In this document: positions 1-9,756 of the stretch, in pieces
How the letters are laid out: each line of letters opens with the position of its first letter
How positions within the stretch are numbered: the first letter of the stretch is position 1
Source of the DNA: Oncomelania hupensis
Lineage: Eukaryota; Mollusca; Gastropoda; Littorinimorpha; Pomatiopsidae
Length of the DNA: 64,000 nt
Direction: 5' to 3'
NCBI GenBank assembly: GCA_036898135.1
Contig: CM072512.1
Location: 20,147,958 to 20,211,957 of the forward strand
Notes under the pieces: model-generated
Told to the model about the DNA's origin: nothing
What the model saw: only the letters and a program-made list of their open reading frames with translations
The model's database searches: none
Translations under genes and position numbers: made by a program

Positions 1-205
1 GTGTAGATAAATCATGAAATTGATTGTCTAAATATCTAATTAGTCCCGTTATTATGTTGATAAAGATAAAATGTATTCATCAAATTTAATATCTACCTCT
101 TACATTAGTCATGGTAATGTGCTAGCATGAAACGAAGACCTACTTAACTTCTACTTATTTAATGTTTGAGTAAATATAGAGTACCAGCAGTTATTTAGTT
201 ATTCA
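1..205. other. AT-rich sequence, nothing recognised
   Basis: AT-rich sequence without a convincing open frame, RNA gene or repeat that recurs elsewhere in the window. Confidence 0.5.
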
Positions 206-405
206 TTGCTTACAGAGTCCATAGGACTGCAAAGAGCCAAATCAGGACCACAAAATCAGGACTACAACTTGGCTGAAAGCGGGCTGATCCCTGATCCGTA
301 TGAAAGATCTGCTGAAACAACTCTAGTGGTAACACTGAAGGCACTCCCAACAGCCGGTCGCTTTACAATAAAAGCATCCCACACTGGTGGGTGGGTGGAG
401 GGGGA
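206..405 (+). repeat. Dispersed repeat, copy 1 (pair with 29813-30030)
   Basis: About 190 bp that recurs, diverged, at 29813-30030. Shared blocks include AGATCTGCTGAAACAAC, CTAGTGGTAA and CTTTA(C)AATAAA-like sequence in the same order. Both copies read on the + strand and share the peptide RSAETTLVV, but the frames are short and diverge on either side, so I treat this as an unclassified interspersed repeat and not a gene. Confidence 0.6.
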
Positions 406-750
406 GTACCAACAGACTGTCTTATGTCATTAAACTTATTGCAATTGCGTTTGTGTACGATATACCTTCATTTTGATTTTGACATTCATTCTTCATCTTT
501 GCCCATATGCTCCAGCTTGTGTTCAATGTCAGAAAACATCTTACCAGATCAGACCAGGTTGGGTATAGGTTTTTACACAACCTGACGGTCTGTCTTCAGA
601 AAATAGGATCAAACCATTTAGACTCTGTAAACATGGCACCCTGCCCTGTTTTCTTTCTTTTTCTTCCTTCCAGGTCGAAGAGGTTTTCTGCTTGTTATCG
701 TTCTATCTAAGGTTTTTGTTTCTGTTTTTCCTGCAAGGTGGATACTGGGG
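406..750. other. No gene seen
   Basis: T-rich unique-looking sequence with only short random open frames. Confidence 0.5.
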
Positions 751-1143
751 TGGCCTCGTGGCGCAGTGGATAAGTCGCCGGTTTCCTATGCCGAAGGTCG
801 CGGGTTCGTTTCCCGCAAGGGGCGAACATATGTGACTTAGGTACGAGACTATTGAGGTCACCGAGGGTTTTCTCCGGGCACTCCGGTTTCCTCCCTCCCT
901 TCAATAATGGTACAGGACGCAGTCAATACAAAAATTTCAAAAATAAAACTTCGATTTTCTTTCCGTCTTCTAATAGCGATCTCCTTGCCTTTACACCACC
1001 TGTTTGAGTGATGGATGTGTATTTGGTGTGTGTGAGGGTGGATGAGACAAGTGAGCGTGTATGTTGGTATAGATCGCCGCGCTTTGAGCCTGAATGTTTT
1101 GGGGAAAGGCGCGTATAGCATCCTGTATTATGTATTATTATGT

Positions 1144-1213
<70 letters not shown>
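751..1213 (+). mobile_element. tRNA-derived SINE, family A, copy 1
   Basis: The head at 751-815 looks like a degenerate tRNA: a box A-like TGGCGCAGTGG, a CCTAT anticodon-loop-like segment and a box B-like GGTTCGTTTCC. Read this way the anticodon would be CCT, so a tRNA-Arg(CCT) origin is a reasonable inference. The body shares the blocks CACCGAGGGTTTTCTCCGGG, CACCACCTGTTTGAGTGATG and GATCGCCGCGCTTTGAGCC with 13692-14104, and the last two also with 7357-7627. The 3' end is an (ATT)n tail at 1146-1213. Pol III transcription from the internal A/B boxes is known for such elements; mobilisation needs a partner LINE. Confidence 0.88.
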
Positions 1214-1215
<2 letters not shown>

Positions 1216-1401
1216 AGTGAGATTGGTGTGGCAGGGGTTGCTGACTGTGTGACCATCTTTATATTGGAAACGCACGGGCTGTTCTGTTGTTCTTTTTTTC
1301 CCCCCCATACAATAGAATTTGACTAGAATACATTTGTAGAGATCAATAATATACTGTCTTAGGTCCATTTTCTCGTCTCTAATTCTAATATATATATAGA
1401 G
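1214..1401. other. Spacer between two SINEs
   Basis: Short unique spacer ending in an AT-rich TATATATAGAGAGAG run just before the next SINE head. No gene. Confidence 0.5.
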
Positions 1402-1826
1402 AGAGGCACGGTGGTCTAATGGTAGTGCTTTGGCTTGCGGATCTGAAGATCCCGGGTTCAAGCCCTGTTCGGGCCATTGTGTTGTGTCCCTGGGAAAGAC
1501 ACTTTACTCCCGTTTCCTACTCCTTCGGATGAGAGTATAAACCGAGGTCTAGTCTGTGTGTCGCATACATTCCATCATAACGGACTTTAAAGATCCTGAC
1601 GCTCATGTCCTAGGCGGGTGAGTGCCGGTAACAAGAACACACCCAGCATGCACTTGGTCCTTCTCTCCCATCCCTGGCTGGCCAGGATAGTGCTCAGTTG
1701 TCCGGGCGTCAGACCATGCGCCCAAAGGCTGCGGGTGGGCGTCTCGGGCGGTTTCAGTAAGATCCTGTATCGGCCAGCGCCTAAAATCTGGTCAAGTACG
1801 GCGAGATAAGTGCGCTATAAATCCTC

Positions 1827-1888
<62 letters not shown>

Positions 1889-1890
1889 TA
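1402..1890 (+). mobile_element. tRNA-derived SINE, family B, copy 1
   Basis: The head has GGTGGTCTAATGGTAG (box A-like) and CCCGGGTTCAAGCC (box B-like). The body carries TTGTGTCCCTGGGAAAGACA and CTCCTTCGGATGAGAG, matched almost base for base at 60470-60912. The 3' part has CTGTATCGGCCAGCGCC and GCGCTATAAAT, then an (AAT)n tail. The 3' half is also found on a different head at 29284-29635. The 3' end here is slightly shortened relative to the other copy (the TTGAGCAGCTC block is altered). Confidence 0.87.
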
Positions 1891-1904
1891 ATAAAAAAAA
1901 TAAT

Positions 1905-1907
<3 letters not shown>

Positions 1908-1971
<64 letters not shown>
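1908..1971. repeat. (ATC)n microsatellite
   Basis: About 21 ATC units directly downstream of the (AAT)n tail of the preceding SINE. The tail appears to have mutated from AAT to ATC and then expanded. Confidence 0.95.
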
Positions 1972-1974
<3 letters not shown>

Positions 1975-2792
1975 TTCGTTTGGTTGTTTTTGAAGAACCA
2001 TACATTTTAAACTACTTTTGAAATCCCAAAATTTCCAATATCAAAAGCAACGTTATTTAACACGTCCCAGATTTAGTTTTAAAGATTTCATATTTCTCTA
2101 TGAACGTACGAGAACCACTATAAAGCCACTGACATCCAGAAGGAGCCCTAATGGCAAATGCCATCCCTAAAACAAGCTTGAAGTTCTAGAAGAAGCCGCA
2201 AGAAAGCCCAAGCTCTATCTGAGAAGCTGAGAGCTTCACCAAGAACCCAGAGAAATCCCAGCACCAGCCTCAAATTCCTCTGGAAGCTAATTCTGCCGTC
2301 ATTCTGCTGTCAGTCTAGAGCTGAACAAATGCTATGTCACTGGTTTTCAAAGCAACATGTGTACAAAAACAAGCAAAGAGCCACCGGAAAATGGAAGTGC
2401 CGTGAGTTTGAAAGCGAGGAGCTAGCAAAAATAAACTCGCGCGACCTCAGGCGGAAACGTTTTCGTTCTGTGCGCCATTTGAGTGCATATGTTCTTATTC
2501 CCTGAAGGTTCTTTGCTACTCATTGCATAACTGTTATCGGTTGATTGGTACATTTTCGATTTAATTCCGCCGCAGGTTAATTTGCTTTTCTGTCTTAATG
2601 CACAGAATGTACATTTACACATAGTTTAATTTTATATCTCAAGTTATAGACATGTTTGGACCCAAATGTAGGCTTACTTACAGTTCGACTGAGCGTCAAC
2701 AACGTCTCATGAAATCCTAACCAGTGTAACAGTTACAGCACGTAGGCCAAATTCTATAAGCAAAACATGTTGTATTATTCAGTGGTTATCAT
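1972..2792. other. No gene seen
   Basis: Mixed sequence with no frame longer than about 66 codons and no recognisable repeat. The stretch AGAAGCTGAGAGCTTC near 2220 is a short imperfect palindrome without context. Confidence 0.5.
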
Positions 2793-2812
2793 ATCTTATC
2801 CTATCCTATCCC

Positions 2813-3480
2813 GTAACTCAAAAGTCGTTGGGGCACCACAGATGATAATTTAAACAGCGCACTCCATCTTTCTCTGTCCTCAGCAACCCTCAAGGCTTCG
2901 CTCAGTGTCAAGCTAGTCCATTCTCGACTGTTGTCTTCCCACCTCTTCTTCTGCCTCCTCGCACCGTGTTTGGCAGAATGGTCTCTGCAAGGCCTTATGC
3001 TCTAAAGACGTGGACATACCGTCGGAGTTTCCATTTTGTCACCACTGTAAGCATGTCCAATAGCTTGTGTGATGATCTGTCGGATTTCGCCGTTGGTGGT
3101 GTGCTGGGTATAGGAACTGCCCAGAAGTCTCTTGTAGCACCTCGTCTCCATGCTTTGTATTCTCCCTTCTAGGTGTGCTGTGAGGTCCATATCTTGCAAG
3201 CGTATAGGCAGATGGAGATGATAAGGGAGCGCGGCAGCCTTACCTTGGAATATAGACTAAATTTAATGGACCTGTCTTTCCAAATGGGCTTGAAACCTTG
3301 TCAGGGCAGCAGTTGTTTGTGCAAGCCTAGATAGGATTTCCTGTCGGGACCCACTGTTTAATACAATGTCTCCTAAATATTTGAAGCTATACACTGTGTT
3401 GAGGCATTGGCATTGGACTTTGGTGTCCAAGTTGATGCCATGGGTGTTTTTGGTCATCATTTTGGTCTTCTCTTTCTTCT
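2813..3480 (-). pseudogene. LINE RT C-terminal region (copy A)
   Basis: Fragments in at least two frames. Residues resembling YSFKYLG, EILSRLAQTTAALTRF and RIQSMETRCYKRLLG occur in the order expected after the RT palm of endonuclease-RT LINEs. The same motifs are seen in better shape at 25829-26191. Frameshifts separate the segments, so no intact product is possible. Confidence 0.85.
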
Positions 3481-3489
3481 AATTTACAT

Positions 3490-4090
3490 CCCAAAGGCTC
3501 TGGAGTTGGTGTCAAGCCTCTGTACTAGTTGTTTAAGTTCTTGTTCCTCTCAAGCCAGTCCATTAATGTCATCCGCAAAACGGAGGTTGGAGATTGCACT
3601 ACAGCCTATGCTGACTATGTCTTCGTGATGTGCAAGGTAACCTGACATGATGCGCTCCAGGGAGAGTTGAAGAAATTTGGAGATAGTAGGCGTCCTTGAC
3701 GCACGCCGATTGATTTTCTGAACCAGTTCCCGATGGCGCTGTTGTGAAGGACTGCACTGGTAGCCTTGTCACACATGCTTTTGAAGACTTCAATAATGTT
3801 AGGGCTGATCTTATACACTCTCATGGCTGCCCACAGAGCTGCCAGCCAGACTCGGTCAAACGCTTTCCTGAAGTCTATAAACACATGATATAGATGTTGT
3901 TGGTGCTGTAGGTATTTCTCGCAGATTATTCTGAGGTTGAAAATATGCCCAGCGGTACTTCGCCCTGCCCTGAATTCTGCTTGTTCTTCAGCTAGGATTT
4001 GTTCAGCTTGGGATTTCAACCTGTTGATTATTATTTTCAGCAGAACTTTGCTGGGATGGCTGATGAGGCCGATGGTGTGGTAGTTTCACA
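3490..4090 (-). pseudogene. LINE reverse transcriptase palm (copy A)
   Basis: A 134-codon open piece at 3615-4019 carries AEQILAEEQAEFRAGRST, the FIDFRKAFDRVW block (RT motif with catalytic Asp) and GVRQGRLLSP, where the usual Cys after GVRQG is Arg. The catalytic FADD box is at 3568-3579 in another frame and is followed within a few codons by a TGA. Function known for the family: target-primed reverse transcription of the element's RNA. This copy is dead by frameshift and stop. Confidence 0.92.
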
Positions 4091-4120
4091 CTCCTGAAGG
4101 TTGCCCTTTGTTTTCACGGT

Positions 4121-4672
4121 TATTTATCAATAGCCGATGCAGCCTCGATGCTTGAATCTTGAGAAGTGCAACTCGAATTCGTTTTCCCACGCAGCTGGTT
4201 CACTCAGCAACAAGGCATGAGTGGTCGTATAACGTTTTCCAACTTTATTCAGCAAACATCGACAACTACATAGAAGATCGCTTTCCGAAAATCACTTCAA
4301 AGATCATCATCAAAAATCATCATCAATCACTCTTACAAGCAGACAGTGCATTACATATACAACCCCTCTGAAATCGAGAAAAAGTCGGACATTCCAGCAT
4401 GACGTAATAACACCCAATCACAATAAAACTCGTCACCGGAACTATGCAGTGTCTTACGTCGTTATATTGGGAGAATCGCTTAGCTATTATCAGATCTATC
4501 TCGAAGCTTCGGTCGACAATAAACACTTCCAGCAATTCCAGAAAATTCTCAACAATATCGACCGACAAAAATTATCAATGTTATACAAAAGCTTCTTCTA
4601 GCAATAACCCAAAATCAAATCAAAGGTAAATAAACTCTATTATTGTATGCTTTGCAAAACAAAATGGTCGGA
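4121..4672 (-). repeat. Unclassified 0.55 kb repeat, copy 1, inserted in LINE copy A
   Basis: This segment interrupts the LINE RT between TPWTQSL and the KGNLQEC block, so it is younger than the LINE. Its reverse complement matches 38186-38690 over most of its length: ATTTTGTTTTGCAAAGCAT, TACCTTTGATTTGATTTTG, TCGGTCGATATTGTTGAGAA and AATAAAGTTGGAAAAC blocks occur in the same order. A TATATA-like box and an AATAAA signal are spaced as in a short promoter/terminator unit, which could suit a Penelope-like or solo-LTR-like remnant. No coding capacity is conserved between the copies. Confidence 0.8.
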
Positions 4673-4679
4673 TCTATCG

Positions 4680-5262
4680 TGCGCGTCTCGATCGTAACAC
4701 CCGTTTGGGGACAAGCGACTGGGTCCATGGTGTTGGCCACTCCCCACTCTGCCAGATCTTGTTACAAATAATGATGAGGGCGTCAATCATCGCTTCTCCT
4801 TCTCCTTGAAGCAATTCTGCTTGTATGTTGTCCACTCCCACTGACTTCCCCTCCTTCAGCAATTGCACTGCGGACTCAACTTCTTCTCGGAGAATTGGGA
4901 GGCTTTCTTCTTCTCTGTTCTGGGGATATGCTAGAACTGATGGGTTTCCGTTTGGTGTGTGATGGTAAAGGTCAGAGCAGTACTCTGTAAATCTATCCAA
5001 GACTTCATATTTTTTGGTAAGGCATATGCCAGACTTGCTTTGGATCGTGGAGACCTTGGGTTGTCTAACACTTGTCAGCCGCTTCACAGTCTGGTAAGCC
5101 TTCTTGCTGTTGTTCTTGTTCAGACTGTTCTCTATTTCCTGGCATTAATCTTCTATCCAATTCTACTTTGCTATGCGCAGCGGATGTCATTGTTGATTTT
5201 TCGGTAGGCATCAGGTCCTTGTTTTTTTTTTGTTTTTGTTTTTTTTTATCTCTCTTCGTTTA
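4680..5262 (-). pseudogene. LINE RT N-terminal/linker region (copy A)
   Basis: A 137-codon piece (4674-5087) has LTKKYEVLDRFTEYCSDLY, EEVESAVQLLKEGKSVGVDN and GEWPTPWTQSL, which are the linker and first RT blocks of this LINE family. It ends where the inserted repeat begins. Upstream (5088-5262) the coding frame is lost in T-rich sequence. The EEVE..AVQLL block recurs as an isolated fragment at 10395-10515. Confidence 0.88.
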
Positions 5263-6025
5263 TCACACAGGTCCAAATTTCAGGTGTGATCCACGGTTTC
5301 TTCTTTGAGCGGTGATTGCCAAGGATCTCAGTGTCACAGCTGTGTTGAAGGTGGTGGTCATGGTGTTGACATCTACTTCACCAGCTCCCAAAATGAGCAG
5401 TGGTGCAAATTTCCCTCCAAATGTGGTTTGGAATATTTCTGCCACCTTCGGGTCTTGCAGTGTGTACAAGTCGAACTGGTGCACTTTGCTGTGTTTACTC
5501 TCTTGAAGTAGAGCCGGAAGGACACCATCACGAGATCGTGGTCACTTCCGGTATCTGCTCCTGGAAAAGTGCGTGTCCTGCCAATACTGATGCTTGATGT
5601 GAAGCATGTCTTGACCAAGATGTAGTCGATCTGGTTGTAATGCTCCCTGCTGGGATTGTGCCATGTTCATCGTCTGGATTTTTTGTGGAGACCAAGCGTG
5701 TTTGCCAGAATCAGATTGTGGTATCTGGCAAACTCAAAAGTCTCAGACCTCTGTCATTTGTCTCGTTGTTGCAGTGGGATCCACATGTGTCTCCCCAGAT
5801 GTGGTACGTATTTTGGCCAACCTTGGCATTCCAGTCGCCTTGCACTATGACTATGTCCTTCCTCGGCACTTGTTCAAGGACAGCCTGCAGACGTTCATAG
5901 AAAACTTCGATTTTGCTGTCGTCAAAGTCTGATGTTGGGATATAAGCCTGGATGATGGCGATGTTGAAAGGGGCTGCTCTCAGGCGGACGGTAATGAGTC
6001 TACTGGAGATTGGGCGGCAACCCAT
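5263..6025 (-). pseudogene. LINE apurinic-type endonuclease (copy A)
   Basis: Minus-strand pieces in different frames show GCRPISSRLITVRLRAAPFN, VQGDWNAKVG (catalytic Asp/Asn box) and TGSDHDLVMVSF (SDH box). Together these are the core of the EEP-type endonuclease that nicks target DNA for target-primed reverse transcription. The piece begins at about 6025 without the N-terminal NVRTLTAQGKLEELAHEL block, which is present in the adjoining copy B. Frameshifts between boxes show it is inactive. Confidence 0.9.
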
Positions 6026-7250
6026 GTTCGTTCGTTGACATCTACTTCACCAGCTCCCAAAATGAGCAGTGGTGCAAATTGCCCTCCAAATGTGGCTTGG
6101 AATATGTCTGCCACCTCCGGGTCTTACAGTTTGTCAAGGTCGAACTTCAGTCTGGTGCACTTTACTGTGTGTACTCTCTTCAAGTGGAGACGGAAAAACA
6201 TCATCACGAGATCGTGGTCACTTCTGAGATCTGCTCCTGGATAAGTTCGTGTCTTGCCAATGTTGAAGCTTGGTCGGAAGCGTTTCTTGATCATGATGTA
6301 GTCAATCTCGTTGTGATGCTCCCCCCTAGGCTTGTGACAGGTCCATCGTCTGGATTTTTGGGGGGACCAATTGTATTTGCCAGTATCAGATTGTTCTATA
6401 TGGCAAACTCCAAGAGTCTCCGACCTCTGTCATTTCTCTCGTTGTTGCAGTGGGGTTCATTTGTGTCTCCCCATTTGTGGCCAACGTTGGCATTCCAGTC
6501 GCCTTGCACTATGATTATGTCCTTCATCCGCACTTGGTCAAGGACAGCCTACAGATGTTCATAGAAATCCTCGACTTCGCTGTCGTCAAAGTCTGATGTT
6601 GGGACATAGGCCTGGATGATGGCGATGTTGAAAGGGGCTGCTCTCAGACGGATGGTAATGGGTCTACTGGAGATTGGGCGGCAATCCATGACAGTGGCTA
6701 GAATGTCTTTGTGGACCAAGAATCCAACGCCGTGTTCGTTCCTGTCATCTCTCCCGCTGAAATTAAGCTTGTGGCCTTTTGTCGGTCGTTGTTTCACCTA
6801 GGTCTTTACAGCGCGTTCGCTAATACCTAAAATGTTCCATCGATAGTGGTCTAGCTCGTGGGCCAGTTCTTCTAATTTTCCCTGCGCAGTTAGGGTCCTG
6901 ACATTTGAGGTCTTATGACTATGTTGTCTCTCGTGTGGATCTTGCTAAGTTGTCCATCAGTAACCCACTTATTACTTCCGCCCTGGTGGCCAACGGAAGG
7001 CGCGGTCCTTGTTGACCTGGGCGACGAGTGGGTGGTTCTTTTCAGCAAGAAAGACCTGGCGGGGCCCAATCCCCTAAAGGCTGTTGGCCACAGCCGAAAT
7101 CCACGAGTACAGTGTGGCTCGCCTTGGCCCCGAGCACGTGGTCGTTGAACCTATAGTAACGTGAGGTTTATCATCCCTGGCCGGTGACTTCTGTGTAGAA
7201 GACTTTCGCTCAGTGATGCCGTGCTGACATCACCCTTGTTAGTCGCCTCT
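6026..7250 (-). mobile_element. RTE-like LINE copy B: 5' UTR plus endonuclease, 3'-truncated
   Basis: Second copy of the same LINE family, same orientation. It starts with a 5' UTR (about 6915-7250, recognisable also at 27879-28105 in opposite orientation), then NVRTLTAQGKLEELAHEL, DRNEHGVGFLVHKDI, RPISSRPITIRLRAAPFN, VQGDWNANVG and SDHDLVMMFFRLH. Coding sequence stops at about 6034, exactly where copy A begins. The 660 bp present in both copies differ by roughly 15% by eye, so this is not a recent tandem duplication. Confidence 0.88.
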
Positions 7251-7356
7251 CCAGTACTTATCATTGTTTGAAAAACGGTTCACAGTGTCGTGAAAACAGC
7301 CTTAAATAAGCTCAGACAGCCTGTTTCTTTGTATTTCACGCTTTGTCTTGTTTACT
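7251..7356. other. Spacer
   Basis: About 100 bp between LINE copy B and a truncated SINE. No feature seen. Confidence 0.4.
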
Positions 7357-7480
7357 CAATAATGGTACTGGACGCAGACAATATAAAATTTCAAAAAATA
7401 CAAATTCGATTTTCTTTCCGTCTTCTAATAGCGATTTCCCTGCCTATACACCACCTGTTTGAGTGATGGATATGTATTTG

Positions 7481-7514
<34 letters not shown>

Positions 7515-7627
7515 GGGTGGATGAGACAGGTGAGCGTGTATGTTGGTACAGATCGCCGCGCTTTGAGCCTGATTGATTTGGGGAAGGGCGCGTATATAGC
7601 ATCCAGTATTATTAATATTATTATTAC
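7357..7627 (+). mobile_element. tRNA-derived SINE, family A, copy 2 (5'-truncated)
   Basis: Begins in the SINE A body at CAATAATGGTACTGGACGCAG, without the tRNA-like head, and continues through CACCACCTGTTTGAGTGATG and GATCGCCGCGCTTTGAGCC to a short ATT-type tail. A (GT)n run has expanded inside it at 7482-7511, where copies 1 and 3 have a short GTGTGTGAGGG. The 5' truncation is typical of LINE-mediated retrotransposition. Confidence 0.85.
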
Positions 7628-7989
7628 TCGCTACCTGTTCAGGTCACTGACACAAACAAGTGTACCAACCATGAAACTAAAGCAAGAATCTATATATATA
7701 AATTGCTTAGCCGGAAGTCCTTCTTCGCCTCTACTATAAAGTTTGTCCGGTATGGACGCTGATCTGGGCAGGTGCTGGCCGCTGCGGATCGGCCTGCTGT
7801 GTGCACAAAACCAGCGAAATCGTTATAGCCGACATTTCCTTACCGAACGTTTAACCGTTTCTGAGATAAATAAATAAACAAAATGTCCACAAACTGCAAT
7901 ATCCTCATTCCGCGCTCTTCCATTAAAAATCAAATTGAGGTTTCAGCATGTTTTCCCATATAGACCAAAAAATTGATGGACTTTCTAGG

Positions 7990-8121
7990 AAGCCTTGGTA
8001 GCCTACTTAGTAAAACATTCGCCTAACGTGCAGGGCGACCCAAGTTCAAACCTCACGCGGGCCATTTTTTTTACACTACAATATGGATATTTTTCTTTTT
8101 AATTTAGGCTTTTTACCTTTA

Positions 8122-8195
<74 letters not shown>
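7990..8195 (+). mobile_element. Nested SINE-like sequence with tRNA-Val-like head
   Basis: GGTAGCCTACTTAGTAAAAC, ATTCGCCTAACGTGC and CCAAGTTCAAACCTC are arranged as box A, an anticodon stem-loop with AAC, and box B. The CGCCTAAC segment resembles tRNA-Val(AAC); this is recognition from memory, not a search. A ~100 bp body and an (ATT)n tail follow. It lies wholly inside the Helitron, so it either inserted there or was captured. Confidence 0.6.
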
Positions 8196-8197
<2 letters not shown>

Positions 8198-8222
8198 AAA
8201 CTAATAATAATAATAATAATAA

Positions 8223-8277
<55 letters not shown>

Positions 8278-8346
8278 CTTATATCAAATTTTCTTTTAAA
8301 ACCTTGGTGTTTTTTATGATTTCTATTTGTATTATTCTATATTCAA

Positions 8347-8434
<88 letters not shown>

Positions 8435-8552
8435 TATAAACTAATAATAATAATTATTATTATTATAATAACAATTATAATATCTTATATCAAATTTTAT
8501 TTTAAAACCTTGGTGTTTTTTCTGATTTTTATTTGTATTATTCTTTATTCAA

Positions 8553-8629
<77 letters not shown>

Positions 8630-8630
8630 A
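8196..8630 (+). repeat. Two-copy tandem unit made of (ATT)n plus a ~110 bp linker
   Basis: The linker ATCTTATATCAAATTTT...CTTGGTGTTTTTT...TTTGTATTATTC...TTCAATATT occurs at about 8275-8347 and again at about 8480-8552, each followed by a long ATT array. The copies differ at a few bases only. This is a segmental tandem duplication that includes microsatellite DNA, inside the Helitron. Confidence 0.88.
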
Positions 8631-8860
8631 GGATCGGGATGGGGTGGTACGTGTAGGTAAAAGGGGGCTACGGGTAGGTTTAAAGGGGCATGGGTAGGCA
8701 TAACGGGGATACGGGTATATATCTTATAAGGGGGTATGGTGATGGTCGATTCCTTTCATCCATACCTGCGAAACGATCAACGGGGAAGTATCAAGTAGGG
8801 TACAGGTAGGAACCAAGGGGGTATGGAAGGTATCAAGGGGGATATGGGGAGGTATCATCG
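8630..8860 (+). repeat. G-rich degenerate minisatellite in the Helitron
   Basis: Irregular units around GGGTAGGTATAAAGGGG and GGTATCAAGGGGGTATGG recur every ~20-25 bp. One strand is strongly G-rich with runs of 4-5 G. It sits just upstream of the Helitron 3' hairpin. Confidence 0.7.
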
Positions 8861-8946
8861 TCCAAATGAAACTCGCAGACAAAAGTTCTCTCTGTCTACA
8901 TTAGCATCATGTGTACCCTGGCTTGCCAGGGTATAAAAACCACTAG

Positions 8947-9615
8947 TATATTATAAACGTATAAGCCGCGCGTTAAAACAAGAAAAAATTCCCCCTTTTT
9001 TTCTCAAGATATATTTTACTTATGGTCGGTACCTATCCTGATTCACACAGTATCCAGTATCGTGAAAATCCGCTCAGCAGAAGCAGCGGAATATCAGTGT
9101 TTTTTTTTTTTTTTTAAAGTATGCACACCTTCTTCCAAATAATGAGTGTTTCTACATCTAAACGGTTTACGTTTGAAACTAGTTTAGTGCATAAGCGAAC
9201 AGGTTCTGCTACACTCCGTGTCTACGTTCAATTTTACCCACCTCGCTTGAAATCTTACAATTGCTAAGAAGTGCAGATTCTTTACGGCACCCAATTTGGA
9301 GCAGTCATCGTTTCTGTCACAGTTGCTTGCCTCTTTGCCGCGCTTCGACGACAAAGTCCACAATCAAGTCAAATAATTTAACCTGGTGCGAGGAAACAAC
9401 CTCTCTACCCTTTCTTTTGCACGCACACACACACACACACATACACACAAACACACATACGCACGAACCTCTCTCTCTCTTTCTCTCTCTCTCTCCCTCC
9501 CCATCCAAACAGAAACTGTAGTAAATAACTTTCTGGAATTAATTTAAAATAGCAAAATAACGAGCATGCGTAATTTCCTCTTTAATTCGCCACCTTCTAT
9601 CTACGTCAGTACAAA
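8947..9615. other. No gene seen
   Basis: Contains a poly-T run (9101-9114), a short (CA)n at 9422-9455 and a CT run at 9471-9497. The open frames here are products of the simple repeats. Confidence 0.5.
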
Positions 9616-9665
9616 GCATATATAAGCTACAAACCCGGATAGCATATATAAGCTACAAACCAGTA
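9616..9665 (+). repeat. Short direct repeat with TATATAA
   Basis: GCATATATAAGCTACAAACC occurs twice in tandem, separated by CGGATA. Each copy contains TATATAAG, a possible TATA box, but no downstream gene or element start was recognised. Confidence 0.6.
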
Positions 9666-9756
9666 TAGATGGCCGCGCAAACAGGAATTTCGAGTAAGCA
9701 ATTTTCTGAGAAACATATAGAATAGCAAAAGTCGGCGGAATATCGTTTTCTTAAAT

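Larger units (their letters stand above)
2793..6025 (-). mobile_element. RTE-like LINE copy A, 5'-truncated and decayed
   Basis: Minus-strand LINE. Its 3' end is the short (GGATA)n tail (TATCC on the + strand) at 2793-2812, followed upstream by the C-terminal region, RT and endonuclease pieces in several frames. It is broken by frameshifts, stops and an unrelated ~0.55 kb insertion at about 4121-4672. The 5' end stops inside the endonuclease at about 6025, where a second copy begins. The domain set (apurinic-type endonuclease plus RT, GGATA tail, almost no 3' UTR) fits an RTE-like family; the clade name is inferred. Confidence 0.9.
7689..8946 (+). mobile_element. Non-autonomous Helitron
   Basis: The 5' end reads A|TCTATATATATAAATTGC, with the Helitron 5' TC and a preceding host A. 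The 3' end has a perfect 9-bp hairpin (TACCCTGGC, loop TT, GCCAGGGTA at 8914-8933), then nine bases, then CTAG at 8943-8946 followed by host T. This is the classic hairpin plus CTRR|T terminus with A/T target preference. There are no terminal inverted repeats, and none are expected. No Rep/helicase frame is present, so it would depend on an autonomous Helitron. The interior carries a nested tRNA-like SINE, ATT arrays and a G-rich minisatellite. Confidence 0.85.

Noticed and set aside
750..820. A tRNA gene candidate (also at 1404, 13692, 29284 and 60472)
   Set aside because: Each has A and B boxes but imperfect cloverleaf stems, continues into a shared body and ends in a repeat tail, so they are SINE heads.
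4050..4080. CTGATGAGG motif suggesting a hammerhead ribozyme core
   Set aside because: It lies in the RT coding sequence of LINE copy A (antisense of ISHPSK) and has no matching GAAAC core and stems.
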